From the NCBI RefSeq assembly GCF_020026455.1, contig NZ_JAHHQJ010000005.1:1-64000 (forward strand): a stretch of DNA of 64,000 bases, in the 5' to 3' direction. Each line of letters opens with the position of its first letter. The first letter of the stretch is position 1. Below are positions 17,285 through 26,569 of this stretch, piece by piece. A model generated the notes under the pieces. The model was given only the letters and a program-made list of their open reading frames with translations, made no database searches and was not told the DNA's origin. This stretch comes from Alistipes sp. (GTDB lineage: Bacteria; Bacteroidota; Bacteroidia; Bacteroidales; Rikenellaceae). The position numbers and the translations under genes were made by a program.

Positions 17285-20200
17285 ATGAAACCATTCCGCA
17301 CCGCATTGTTCGCCCTCATCATCCTGCTGTCCGCCGCATGCAGCCGCCCGGCAAGCGACATCGTCGAGTCATCGACCAACGGTCTGTCGGGCGTTCGGAT
17401 GCCGATCCAGGTGACCCTCCGCGAGGGCGTCGAACTGGCGGAAGAGGGACTGGAGGAAGCCGTATCGTTCACCCCGTCGGCCGATGTCGCCGTTTGCCGA
17501 CAGGGCCCACGGATGCTGCACATCGTCCCGAAATCGCCCCTGAAGAGCGACACCCGCTACAAGGTGACGCTCAACGCCTCGAAACTCACCGGCGGAAAGG
17601 CCAAAGGCATCGCCAGGTTCGAATTCGCGACGCCAAAACTGCGTTTCACCTACACCCCCTGCTGGCTGCAGCAGAGCGACGACAGGAACCATTACGTGCT
17701 GGTCGGCGAGGCGGTCTCGTCGGATTACGCCGATGCCGGCTACGTGGAGCAGCGGTTCGACATCGAGGGCCTTCCGAATCCCGAAGTGACGTGGACCCAT
17801 TCGGGCGACGGCACCATCCACAAATACCGGATCGAAAACATCCCGATCCACAGCGACAAAGACTACACGCTGGACCTCGCATTCGACCTCGACCCGAAGC
17901 GGAGCATCGCGATCGAAGTCCCCCGCAAGGGCGAATACATCGTACTGGGCCACAGCGTACAGACCGAACCGCTGGCCGTGGTTGTCACCTTCTCCGAACC
18001 GCTCAAGCCCAATCAGGATTTCAGAAACCTGATCCGCTTCGCACCGAAATTCCGGACCTCGGTCGACCGGAACCGCCTCTACATCTACCCCGAAACGCAA
18101 CTCACGGGCAATTACGAGGTCGAAATCAGCCGCGAGGTGCAGAACAAGGCGGGAAAGCGCCTCGACGAAAGCTGCTCCTTCACCGCGTCGCTGCCCTCGC
18201 AGACCCCCGCAATCCGCTTCACGAGCAACGGCTCCATCCTGCCCTCGTCCAACCGCATGAGCCTGCTGTTCGAATCGGTGAACTTCGCCCGGGCCCGGGT
18301 GCGCGTGCAGAAGATCTTCGCCAACAACCTGCTGCAATTCTTCCAACGGAACTACTACGGCGACACCTATTTCTCCGACATGGAGTATGTCTCCCGCGTC
18401 GTCCGCGACACGACCTTCGATCTCGGGGGCGGGGGCTCGGCGCAGCTCGACCGCACCAACAGCTATTCGCTCGACCTCAGCCGCCTGATCACCGACAGCC
18501 GGAAGTCGATGTACCTGCTCGAAATCAAGGGCGTCGACCCGCTCATTGCGGTCGAGTACAACGATTACGACTACTGTTTCGGCGACTACCGGACCTACGC
18601 CGAACGGTCGAAGGTCGTCCTGCAGTCCGACATCGGCATCATCTGCAAGAGCAACGGCGACGGGGAGCTGGTGGTCTACACCACCGACCTGGTCTCGGCC
18701 CGCCCGAAAAACAACTGCAAGGTCCGGGCCTATGACCGCCAGAACCAGCAGCTGGCCCAAGCCCTCACCGACTCCGAGGGGCGCGCCGTGCTGAAGTGCG
18801 GCGACGAACCCTACATGGTTCTGGCCGAGGCCGACGGCGACGTGTCGTTCGTCCGGGTAGAACAGGGAGGGGCACTTTCATTGAGCAATTTCGATGCGGG
18901 CGGCACGACCGACACGAAGGGGATCAAGGGCTACCTGTTCGGCGAACGGGGCGTCTGGCGCCCGGGGGACGAGATCTTCCTCACGCTGATCGTCGCATCG
19001 GACACCCCGCTGCCGGAGAAGCACCCGGCATCGCTGGAGTTCTACAACCCCAACGGACAGTTGGTCCAGTCGATGGTCAGCAGCGGCTCCACGGACGGAA
19101 TCCATACGTTCCGATTGCAGACGAAACCCTCCTCCCCCACGGGCATCTGGCGCGCAAAGGCGACCTTCGGCGGGGTGACGTTCGAGAAAAACATCCGCGT
19201 CGACGCCGTCAAGCCCAACCGGATGAAGATCGAGATGCACCTTGGCGACGGATCGTCCGTCGCCGCAAAACAGTTCACCGGCCGTCTGACGGCCCGATGG
19301 CTGCACGGCGCACCGGCTGCGGGATCGAAGGTCACACTCCAGGCACAGCTGTCGCAGACCCCAACGCGCTTCAAGGCCTATCCCGACTATTCGTTCGACG
19401 ACGACACGAAACAGTTCGCACCCGAGGAGCGGGAGATCGTCTCCGGGATGACCGACGCCGGAGGTACGCTGCAGCTGACCACCGACGGGCTCTCCTCGCT
19501 GGAAGGATTGAGCCCGGGAATGCTGAACGGCAAATTCACCGTCAAGGTTTTCGAAAAGAGCGGCGATTTCAGCGTCGACCAGCAGATCGCGGCCGTCTCG
19601 CCCTACGACGCCTATTTCGGGATCGGCGTAACCACCCGGCAAAGTGCCTGGGGCGAGGAGTACCTCGACAGCAAACGCGACCATGTGCTGCGGCTCGTCC
19701 TGCTCGACGCCCGGGGACACCCCGTGAAGGGTACGGAGGAGGCGAACGTGACGGTCTACCGGATGCAGTCCTTCTGGTGGTGGGACGCCTCGTCGCCGGC
19801 CTCCCGGGCCCACTACGCCAAAAGCGCCCTCAACGCACAGTACAAAACCCTTCGGGCCACCCTCTCGAACGGCACGGGGCAGGTCACGATGCACTGGAGC
19901 CCGGGCGATTACGGTTGCTACCTCATCCGCGTGACAGGGAAAGGGCAGGCACACTCGGCGACGTGCGTCGTCCGCGTGTCGTCGTCCGATTATCCGGGTG
20001 CCATCTCCTCGGTGACCGACGCGGCGACGCGTCTGGCCATCTCGCGCGACAAGGACAAATACGTGCCGGGCGACAGGGCGAAGATCACCATCCCTTCGTC
20101 CCCGGGGGCCCGGGCTCTGGTGAGCGTCGAGAGCGGCAGCTTCGTCCGCGAAAGCCACTGGATAGCGTGCACCGACCGACAAACCTCTTTCGAGATCCCC

Positions 20201-22555
20201 ATCAGTGAGGGCATGGCCCCGAACGTCTACGTTTCGGTGAGCCTCGTCCAGCCCCACGCCAACACGCTCAATGACGCACCGATCCGGCTGTTCGGCGTTC
20301 TGCGGCTCCCGGTCGAGGATGCCGGCACGCGCCTTGCGCCCGTGATCGAGATGCCCGAATCCGTAAAACCCGAGTCGGAAATCACGATCCGGGTCCGCGA
20401 GCAGAACGGCCGGCGGATGAGCTACGTACTGGCGCTGGTCGACGAGGGGCTGCTGGGGCTGACGCGTTTCAAGACCCCCGACCCCTATCTCTATTTCAAC
20501 GCCACCGAAGCACTGGGAGTCCGCACGTGGGACCTGTTCGACCACGTCATCGGGGCCTACGGCGGCCGTATCGAACAGCTGTTCGCCATCGGAGGCGACG
20601 CCGAGCTGCCGAACACCGGAGCGCTCCGCGCACAGCGGTTCAAACCCGTCGTGCGGTTCCTCGGTGCCGAGAAACTGGGCGCCGGAAAAACCAACACCCA
20701 CAAGATCGCACTGCCGCCCTACTTCGGGTCGGTGCGCGTGATGGTCATAGCGTCCAACGGCCGCGCCTTCGGCTCCGCAGCGAAGCAGGTCGCCGTGAAA
20801 AAACCGCTTCTGGTACAGGCTACCCTGCCCCGCGTGGTCTCCACCGACGAGGAGATCGAACTCCCGGTCACGGTTTTCGCCCTCGAAAAGGGGGTCGGCA
20901 AAACCGACGTCCGGGTGAATGTGAACGAGGCATTCTCCGTAGTCGGGCCGAAGCTGCGAAGCGTTGTCCTCGACAAGGAGGGCGAACAGGTCGTCACCTT
21001 CCGCCTCAAGACGGGCCGGAAGACCGGCATCGGCAAGGTCCGCGTCACGGCAGCCTCTTCGGGCGACAACTCCGCCTCGGAGATCGAGATCGACGTGCGG
21101 GAGCCGAATCCCTGCATCACAAACTCGGAAGACCGCATCCTCCAGCCGGGAGAAACGGCCTCCGTCAAGCCCCTGAAAGACTCCGGGACTGCCCGTCTGG
21201 AACTCTCGTCGATCCCTCCGATCGATCTTTCGCGCCGCCTCGAATACCTCGTACGCTACCCCCACGGCTGCATCGAGCAGATCACCTCGGGAGCCTTCCC
21301 GCAACTCTACCTGCCGGCCATCGCCGCCTGCGACGAAGGGATGTTGCAGGACATCGACCGCAATGTCAAGAGCGTCCTGTCGCGGCTGGGCAGCTATCAG
21401 CTCTCCAACGGCGCATTCGCCTACTGGAGCGGCGGGACCTCGCCTTCGGAATGGGGCACGGTCTATGCGGTCCATTTCATGACCGAGGCCGAGAAATACG
21501 GCTATGCCGTCGACCGCACGACACGCGACCGCGCGCTCAAATACCTGCGCGACAACACCGCCGACAATCCGCTGACTCAGGCCTATGCCCAATACGTCCT
21601 CGCGCTGGGCGGCACGCCCGACCGGGGAGCCATGAACCGCCTGCGGGAGCGGTCGGCGCAGGCCGGCAGCGACACCCAATGGCTGCTGGCCGCGGCCTAT
21701 GCCCTCGACGGCAACCGGAAGGTGGCCGAAAAACTGATCGCAGAGACCGCCGTCACGACAGCCCCGAAGGCCGACCCCTACGACGGGACCTACAACAGTC
21801 CCGAACGGCAGATGGCGATCGTGTTGATGACGCAGACGCTGCTCGGAGAGCACGAAGCGGCATTCCGCACGGCCCTCAAAATGTCCGACATCCTGAAGAA
21901 GGACAAGTGGCTAAGCACTCAGTCGACGGCCTGGATGCTCAACACGCTGGCGAATTTCGCCGCCACAAAACAGTCGGGGATCGACGCCCGGGTCGGCCGG
22001 GAGGCGATCCGGAGCACCCGTTCGATCGTCACCAAGCCGCTCAACGCCGCAACCGAAGTGAAAAACACCGGCACGGGCAATCTCTATCTGGTCGTGAGCC
22101 AGAGCTACACGCCCGACAAGGGCGAGGAAGCGGAAGCCGCAAGCGGTCTGAAGCTCGACGTCCGCTACCGGGACATGAACGGCGCGCCGCTCGACCCGCG
22201 GTCGGTGGCCGTGTCAACGGACTTCTACGCCATCGTGAAGATCACAAACACCAGCAGCTGCGATCGTTACACCGATCTGGCCCTGACGCACATTGTCCCG
22301 GCAGGCTGGGAGATCACCTCCGAACGGGATCTTTCAGCGCTCACCCATCAGGACATCCGCGACGACCGGGTTTTGAGCTACTTCGACCTCCGGAGCGGCG
22401 AAAGCAAGGAGATCCCGATCAAACTCACGGCGACCTACAAGGGCTGCTACTACCTCCCCTCCGTCTACTGCGAGGCGATGTACGACAACTCGGTGCGGGC
22501 GCTCCGCAAGGGCGAATGGATCGAGGTCGTCGGGCAGACGCCGGCCCGAAACTGA
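17285..22555 (+). CDS. Bacterial alpha-2-macroglobulin lipoprotein with thioester
   Basis: A 1756-residue giant protease trap in the periplasm, lipid-anchored at the Cys of ILLSAAC. The N-terminal half contains MG-type beta-sandwich domains. In the middle are macroglobulin landmarks: GIKGYLFGERGVWRPGDEI near residue 560, ALVDEGLLGLTRFKTPDP near 1060, and the A2M domain start around RFKPVVRFLGAEKL near 1130. The thioester site Cys1329-Ile-Glu-Gln1332 (YPHGCIEQ) is intact, so it should bind attacking proteases covalently. The thioester domain helices follow (NGAFAYWSGG). Start chosen at the ATG with a proper signal peptide; an in-frame ATG at 17234 is inside the promoter. It is divergent from pbpC rather than in one operon with it. 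Confidence 0.96.
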   Translation: MKPFRTALFALIILLSAACSRPASDIVESSTNGLSGVRMPIQVTLREGVELAEEGLEEAVSFTPSADVAVCRQGPRMLHIVPKSPLKSDTRYKVTLNASKLTGGKAKGIARFEFATPKLRFTYTPCWLQQSDDRNHYVLVGEAVSSDYADAGYVEQRFDIEGLPNPEVTWTHSGDGTIHKYRIENIPIHSDKDYTLDLAFDLDPKRSIAIEVPRKGEYIVLGHSVQTEPLAVVVTFSEPLKPNQDFRNLIRFAPKFRTSVDRNRLYIYPETQLTGNYEVEISREVQNKAGKRLDESCSFTASLPSQTPAIRFTSNGSILPSSNRMSLLFESVNFARARVRVQKIFANNLLQFFQRNYYGDTYFSDMEYVSRVVRDTTFDLGGGGSAQLDRTNSYSLDLSRLITDSRKSMYLLEIKGVDPLIAVEYNDYDYCFGDYRTYAERSKVVLQSDIGIICKSNGDGELVVYTTDLVSARPKNNCKVRAYDRQNQQLAQALTDSEGRAVLKCGDEPYMVLAEADGDVSFVRVEQGGALSLSNFDAGGTTDTKGIKGYLFGERGVWRPGDEIFLTLIVASDTPLPEKHPASLEFYNPNGQLVQSMVSSGSTDGIHTFRLQTKPSSPTGIWRAKATFGGVTFEKNIRVDAVKPNRMKIEMHLGDGSSVAAKQFTGRLTARWLHGAPAAGSKVTLQAQLSQTPTRFKAYPDYSFDDDTKQFAPEEREIVSGMTDAGGTLQLTTDGLSSLEGLSPGMLNGKFTVKVFEKSGDFSVDQQIAAVSPYDAYFGIGVTTRQSAWGEEYLDSKRDHVLRLVLLDARGHPVKGTEEANVTVYRMQSFWWWDASSPASRAHYAKSALNAQYKTLRATLSNGTGQVTMHWSPGDYGCYLIRVTGKGQAHSATCVVRVSSSDYPGAISSVTDAATRLAISRDKDKYVPGDRAKITIPSSPGARALVSVESGSFVRESHWIACTDRQTSFEIPISEGMAPNVYVSVSLVQPHANTLNDAPIRLFGVLRLPVEDAGTRLAPVIEMPESVKPESEITIRVREQNGRRMSYVLALVDEGLLGLTRFKTPDPYLYFNATEALGVRTWDLFDHVIGAYGGRIEQLFAIGGDAELPNTGALRAQRFKPVVRFLGAEKLGAGKTNTHKIALPPYFGSVRVMVIASNGRAFGSAAKQVAVKKPLLVQATLPRVVSTDEEIELPVTVFALEKGVGKTDVRVNVNEAFSVVGPKLRSVVLDKEGEQVVTFRLKTGRKTGIGKVRVTAASSGDNSASEIEIDVREPNPCITNSEDRILQPGETASVKPLKDSGTARLELSSIPPIDLSRRLEYLVRYPHGCIEQITSGAFPQLYLPAIAACDEGMLQDIDRNVKSVLSRLGSYQLSNGAFAYWSGGTSPSEWGTVYAVHFMTEAEKYGYAVDRTTRDRALKYLRDNTADNPLTQAYAQYVLALGGTPDRGAMNRLRERSAQAGSDTQWLLAAAYALDGNRKVAEKLIAETAVTTAPKADPYDGTYNSPERQMAIVLMTQTLLGEHEAAFRTALKMSDILKKDKWLSTQSTAWMLNTLANFAATKQSGIDARVGREAIRSTRSIVTKPLNAATEVKNTGTGNLYLVVSQSYTPDKGEEAEAASGLKLDVRYRDMNGAPLDPRSVAVSTDFYAIVKITNTSSCDRYTDLALTHIVPAGWEITSERDLSALTHQDIRDDRVLSYFDLRSGESKEIPIKLTATYKGCYYLPSVYCEAMYDNSVRALRKGEWIEVVGQTPARN

Positions 22556-22582
22556 GGACGGGACACAGTCCGGATACAACGG

Positions 22583-22625
22583 AAACATCCCCGTAATGCG
22601 CCGTGGCATTACGGGGATGTTTTTA
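22583..22625. terminator. Bidirectional terminator between alpha-2-macroglobulin and GH20 genes
   Basis: A 17-bp perfect stem (22583-22599 with 22606-22622), 6-nt loop, followed by TTTTT on the plus strand. It serves the two convergent genes. Confidence 0.9.
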
Positions 22626-22637
22626 CGGATCGGATGC

Positions 22638-24215
22638 TTATTCGTCCTTGCCGTCGAAGAAATAGGAGGCGCAGTTAACTCCTGCTGCATCATAGCATTT
22701 GCGCAGGGAGTTCATGCGGTGCTTGAAGTCGTCGAAATCCTTGCGGTCGTAGGACCAGCCCACCTCGGCGAGGGCGGCCAGACGCGGCAGCAGCATGTGT
22801 TTCAGATGCGGGAACGTGGCGACATACTCGGTCCACAGGTTGCACTGCACGCCGAGGATGTAGGCGCGCTCCTCGGGCTTAAGCTGGTCGTAGGGATCCA
22901 GCTCGTAGACCTTGCGCATCGGGAGATAACCGCCGATGGCCATCGGCTCCTCCACGGGATTCTTGGTCTGGTAGTAGTCCAGATAGCAGTGGTCGTTGGG
23001 CGTCATGACGACATGGTTCCCGGCCTGGGCCGCCTCGATGCCGCCCTTCGAGCCGCGCCACGACATGACGGTAGCCGTGGGCGAAACGCCGCCCTCGAGG
23101 ATCTCGTCCCAGCCGATGAGTTTCCGGCCATGTGCGCGGAGCCACTTCTCGATGCGGCGCACCGTGTAGCTCTGCAGCTCGAACTCGTCCTTCAGACCCT
23201 CGGTGCGGATGCGCTCCTGACACAGCGGGCACTCTTCCCAGCTCACTTTCGGGCACTCGTCGCCACCGATGTGGATGAACTCCGAGGGAAAGAGTTCGAG
23301 CACCTCGGCGAAGACATTCTGCAGAAACTCGAAGGTCGTCTCCTTGCCCGGGCAGTAAACCTCGTCGCTGATGGCCCAGCGGCGGCGCACCTCGTAGCCC
23401 TCGCCCTTGCAGCCCAGCCACGGATAGGAGGCCAGCGCCGCAACGGCATGCCCCGGGAGTTCGATTTCGGGAATCACCGTGACATAGCGGTCGGCGGCAT
23501 ATTTCACGATATCGCGGATCTGCTTCTGCGTATAATAGCCGCCGTAGGGGGTCTTGTCATACTCGCTCGAGGCGTTATAGTGACCGATGAGCGTCTCGTT
23601 GCGCACCGATCCCACACGCGTCAGCTCGGGGTATTTCTTGATCTCGATACGCCAGCCCTGATCGTCGGTCAGGTGCCAGTGGAACGTGTTGATCTTGTGC
23701 ATGGCGAGGATGTCGATATACTCCTTGACCTCGTCCACCGTCCAGAAGTGACGGCTGGAATCGAGCATGCACCCGCGGTAGGAGAAACAGGGCTTGTCGC
23801 TGACCGTCACGGCGGGCACGACGCCGTTGCCGTCGATGATCAGCTGGCTCAGGCTCTGCAGGCCGTGGAAGACGCCCTGCGGCGTTCCTCCGCGCACCTC
23901 GACACCCGAAGGCGTCACGGCCAGCGTATAGGCCTCGGCCTCCAACGAGCCGTCGACCTCCAGGCGGACGTCACCCTCGGAAGCGGTTTTCATCACCCCG
24001 CCGACGACGGGAGCGATCTCCCCGGCGAAAATCCGGGCCGAGCGGCGCAGTTCGCCACTCTTGCCGACACCGATCACCGTCGACGCGGTTACGGTGAACG
24101 TCCCCTCGGCGGGGGCTACCGAGAGGGGTTTGGGAACGATGTTGACCTCGGGTCCTGCTCCGAAGGCCGCGCACGACAGACCGACGGCGCACAACGAAAA
24201 AAGGAGTTTCTTCAT
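22638..24215 (-). CDS. GH20 beta-N-acetylhexosaminidase, secreted
   Basis: A 525-residue glycoside hydrolase that removes terminal beta-GlcNAc or beta-GalNAc from N-glycans, mucin O-glycans or chitooligosaccharides by substrate-assisted catalysis. It has a signal peptide (to about residue 20, AAFGA), a GH20b-type N-terminal domain to about 145, and the TIM barrel starting at YRGCMLDSSRHF. The barrel carries FHWHLTDDQGWRIEIKKYP and the catalytic Asp319-Glu320 pair in HIGGDECPK. Late WRG (SWRGSKGG) and CNLWTEY motifs line the sugar pocket. Length is usual for the short forms without extra modules. It lies 17 nt downstream of a small secreted protein gene, probably co-transcribed. Confidence 0.96.
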   Translation of the reverse strand: MKKLLFSLCAVGLSCAAFGAGPEVNIVPKPLSVAPAEGTFTVTASTVIGVGKSGELRRSARIFAGEIAPVVGGVMKTASEGDVRLEVDGSLEAEAYTLAVTPSGVEVRGGTPQGVFHGLQSLSQLIIDGNGVVPAVTVSDKPCFSYRGCMLDSSRHFWTVDEVKEYIDILAMHKINTFHWHLTDDQGWRIEIKKYPELTRVGSVRNETLIGHYNASSEYDKTPYGGYYTQKQIRDIVKYAADRYVTVIPEIELPGHAVAALASYPWLGCKGEGYEVRRRWAISDEVYCPGKETTFEFLQNVFAEVLELFPSEFIHIGGDECPKVSWEECPLCQERIRTEGLKDEFELQSYTVRRIEKWLRAHGRKLIGWDEILEGGVSPTATVMSWRGSKGGIEAAQAGNHVVMTPNDHCYLDYYQTKNPVEEPMAIGGYLPMRKVYELDPYDQLKPEERAYILGVQCNLWTEYVATFPHLKHMLLPRLAALAEVGWSYDRKDFDDFKHRMNSLRKCYDAAGVNCASYFFDGKDE

Positions 24216-24232
24216 TTTAATTCAGGTTATGT

Positions 24233-24571
24233 TTAAAATTGTGGTTTCAGCAAAAATTCGTGGGTATGGATCGTCTTGTCACGCGCCCCGACGATCCTGA
24301 TGCGGATCAGGCCGTCGGCGACAGCGCAGCGCACGTGGCTCCGGTTGTCGTTGGCCACGATCGGGGACCTCGCGTTCCGCTCCCCGGCGGGAGGGAACGG
24401 ATAGAGGGGGCCGTGGCCGCAGCGCATCAGGTCGATTCCGGTCTCGTTGAGCGCCCTCACTCCGTCCTGCGACAGGTCGCACAGGTCGGGTCCGTGTGTA
24501 ATTCGGAACTCCTGCGCGGCAGCCGTCAGAGCGAAGGCCAGTCCCGCAAAGACGCAAAGCAGTTTCTTCAT
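24233..24571 (-). CDS. Small secreted protein of unknown function, upstream of GH20
   Basis: A 112-residue protein with a clear Sec signal peptide (MKKLLCVFAGLAFALTAAAQ). The mature part is only about 92 residues, begins EFRITHGPDLCDLSQDG and ends HTHEFLLKPQF. It contains two Cys and several His (RCGHGP, NDNRSHVRC). I do not recognise the family. It ends 17 nt before the GH20 start on the same strand, so the two are likely one transcript, which suggests a role beside the hexosaminidase. An in-frame upstream ATG at 24649 lacks a signal at its N-terminus, so 24571 is preferred. Confidence 0.7.
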   Translation of the reverse strand: MKKLLCVFAGLAFALTAAAQEFRITHGPDLCDLSQDGVRALNETGIDLMRCGHGPLYPFPPAGERNARSPIVANDNRSHVRCAVADGLIRIRIVGARDKTIHTHEFLLKPQF

Positions 24572-24912
24572 TCCATTTCCGGTTGATCGGCTTGTCAGCA
24601 AAAGGTTCGGGCCTCCCGTCTGCGTGGGGCCCGATTTTACGCAACGCAAGATAGCGATTATTCGCGAGATTTCCGCATCAACAACGAAAAAAGAGGCGCA
24701 CAGGCGCCGATTCGGCCCCTTTTCGTCGGTTTTCCCCGGCTTCCCGACCGCACAGTCGCACCTTGAGGCCGGGATCCTGGCGCATCGGCGGCAAAGCCGT
24801 CATCCCCCGGTATGCCACCGAAGGAGTCGGAGGAGTCGGAAAAGTCGGAGGATCCGCCCCAGGCGACGCACAGCGCCGATCCCATAGTGGGGCTGTTTTC
24901 GGGGGATCGGGA
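24572..24912. other. Intergenic stretch without a gene
   Basis: About 340 bp between two minus-strand genes. It contains TATCTTGC (minus strand, near 24649-24656), a weak match to a -7 box for the small secreted protein. It also has a run of GAGTCGGA-like short repeats at about 24826-24858. Otherwise I see nothing. Confidence 0.5.
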
Positions 24913-25500
24913 CTATCCGCGTTTTTTCGGAGCCTTTTTCTTTTTGCGCACCGACCAGCCGAAGTGGCCCAGCGCTTCGCCCAGCGCGAAATACTCGCCG
25001 TGAGAGTAGACGATCGGGTCGGCCCGTTCGAGACTGAACCGCCCCGTCGCCGGATCGATGTAGGCCTCATCGGCCTGAACGCCGACCACGTCGGCCAGGA
25101 ACATGTCGTGCGTCCCGAGCGGCAGCACCTGCCGGACCCGGCATTCGATGTTGACGGGCGATTCGGCGATGAGGGGTGCGGCGACCTTTTCCGACGGCAC
25201 GGCCGTCAGTCCCATCTCGCGGAACTTGTCGTAGTCGCGGCCCGAGCGCACCCCGCACCAGTCCGCGGCGCGCGCCAGACGACGCGTCGTGAGGTTGATG
25301 ACAAACTCGCCCGTACGGCTGATAATCGCATGGGAATGGCGTTCGGGACGCACCGAAATAAAGCACATCGGCGGATCGGAACAGATTGTCCCGGTCCACG
25401 CCACGGTCAGCATGTTATACTCTTCGGGCGTCGCGCCGCAGCTCACCAGCACCGCCGGCAGCGGATAAAGCACCGTCCCCGGCTTCCAGTTCTGTTTCAT
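24913..25500 (-). CDS. Flavin reductase-like FMN-binding domain protein
   Basis: A 195-residue cytoplasmic protein of the flavin reductase domain family (split-barrel, FMN-binding). Characteristic parts are the N-terminal YPLPAVLVSCG, NMLTVAWTGTICSDPPM (the family's typical substrate pocket loop), the short ISVRPERHSHAII and FVINLTT strands, and CGVRSGRDYDKF. It ends in a strongly basic tail (RKKKKAPKKRG), which is unusual and may interact with nucleic acid or membranes. The start at 25500 follows a TACCTTTG box at 25519-25526. Physiological role (reduction of free flavin, or an electron transfer partner) is unknown. Divergent from the Xer gene. Confidence 0.9.
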   Translation of the reverse strand: MKQNWKPGTVLYPLPAVLVSCGATPEEYNMLTVAWTGTICSDPPMCFISVRPERHSHAIISRTGEFVINLTTRRLARAADWCGVRSGRDYDKFREMGLTAVPSEKVAAPLIAESPVNIECRVRQVLPLGTHDMFLADVVGVQADEAYIDPATGRFSLERADPIVYSHGEYFALGEALGHFGWSVRKKKKAPKKRG

Positions 25501-25518
25501 ATCGCTTCCTTTTTGGAA

Positions 25519-25526
25519 CAAAGGTA
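25519..25526 (-). promoter_or_regulatory. -7 box for the flavin reductase gene
   Basis: TACCTTTG on the minus strand, 18 nt before the ATG. A plus-strand TATCTTTG at 25539-25546 faces the other way and could be an extra, upstream start for the Xer gene. Confidence 0.5.
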
Positions 25527-25605
25527 GCGGTTTTTCCCTATCTTTGGTGCCGCGACGACACTTTTCAGAGCCCCGTCGCCCCGGCTGCGCCGCATAGGCC
25601 CCGGC

Positions 25606-25637
25606 CTTGCTCCGTATCCGGCTTTTATGTACCTTTG
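25606..25637 (+). promoter_or_regulatory. Promoter of the Xer-hpf operon, giving a near-leaderless transcript
   Basis: CTTG (25606-25609), 20 nt, TACCTTTG (25630-25637). The box ends only 6 nt before the ATG at 25644, so transcription would begin at or within a few bases of the start codon. Confidence 0.6.
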
Positions 25638-25643
25638 TATTGT

Positions 25644-26546
25644 ATGATCGCCGATTTTGTCCGATACCTCGAAGCCGAACGCCGCTACTCGCCGCTCACG
25701 GTCCGCAACTACCGCCACGACGTGGAGCAGTTCCTCGCGTGGCTGGGGGTCGACGACGCAACGTTCGAACCGCGGCGGATCACCACGGACGACATCCGCG
25801 AATGGATTCTCTACCGCACCGAAACGGGCCACGTGAGCGCCGCCTCGATGAACCGCGAGATATCGTCGCTGCGCACGCTGTTCCGCTGGCTGCTCCGCAC
25901 GGGAGCCGTCGACCGCGACGTCGTGCATCCGATCGCCTCGCTGCGGACTTCGCGGCGGCTGCCGGCCTTCGTCCCCGAAAGCCGCATGAGCGGCATCGTC
26001 AGCGAATGCGAATACGAAAGCGAGGACTTCGTCCGCGAGCGCAATTCGCTGATCATACTCCTCTTCTACACCTGCGGCCTGCGCCTGGCCGAACTGGTCG
26101 GCATCGACCGCGACGACCTCTCCGCAGACTGTTCGTCGCTGCGCATCCGGGGCAAGGGAGACAAGGAGCGGATTGTCCCCATCCTCGAATTTGTCCGCGA
26201 AAAGATTTTGCGCTACATCGGGCTAATTGAGAGGCAAAATATTTGCATTTCCCCGGAAAAAGCACTATTTTTAACACACAAAGGAAAACGCATATCCCGG
26301 ACGGCGGTGTACCGCACGGTGCAGGAAGAACTGGATCGGGCGGGCGTGCAGGGCAAGAAAAGCCCGCACGTGCTGCGGCACACATTCGCCACCCACCTCC
26401 TGAACGGAGGTGCCGACATGCGCGAAATACAGGAACTCCTCGGGCACGCCTCGCTACAGACCACACAGGTCTACACGCACAACAGCATTGCCAGGCTCCG
26501 GGAGATCTACGCGAAGGCCCATCCCCGCGAAAAGGGTGGCAAATGA
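25644..26546 (+). CDS. xerC: Tyrosine recombinase of the XerC/XerD type
   Basis: A 300-residue site-specific recombinase, of the size and type that resolves chromosome dimers at dif. The N-terminal SAM-like DNA-binding domain spans about 1-90 (FVRYLEAERRYSPLTVRNY). The catalytic set is complete: Arg147 (CGLRLAELVGID), Lys171 (IRGKGDKERIVP), His242 and Arg245 (HVLRHTFATHLL), His268 (LGHASLQTTQ) and the nucleophile Tyr277 (VYTHNS). No dif-like site was identified here, and there is no sign of a mobile element, so a housekeeping role is preferred over an integrase. XerC and XerD cannot be told apart from this alone. It is followed by hpf, a pairing common in Bacteroidetes. Confidence 0.93.
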   Translation: MIADFVRYLEAERRYSPLTVRNYRHDVEQFLAWLGVDDATFEPRRITTDDIREWILYRTETGHVSAASMNREISSLRTLFRWLLRTGAVDRDVVHPIASLRTSRRLPAFVPESRMSGIVSECEYESEDFVRERNSLIILLFYTCGLRLAELVGIDRDDLSADCSSLRIRGKGDKERIVPILEFVREKILRYIGLIERQNICISPEKALFLTHKGKRISRTAVYRTVQEELDRAGVQGKKSPHVLRHTFATHLLNGGADMREIQELLGHASLQTTQVYTHNSIARLREIYAKAHPREKGGK

Positions 26547-26569
26547 TTAACTTTATAAACTGTAAGGCT

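Noticed and set aside
17285..22555. A second large coding frame on the plus strand inside the alpha-2-macroglobulin gene (20527-22596)
   Set aside because: It is Arg/Pro-rich, runs in another frame of the same strand and overlaps the intact thioester domain.
25644..26546. The tyrosine recombinase as the integrase of a mobile element
   Set aside because: It sits with hpf in a housekeeping arrangement, and no attachment repeats, excisionase or cargo genes were found.
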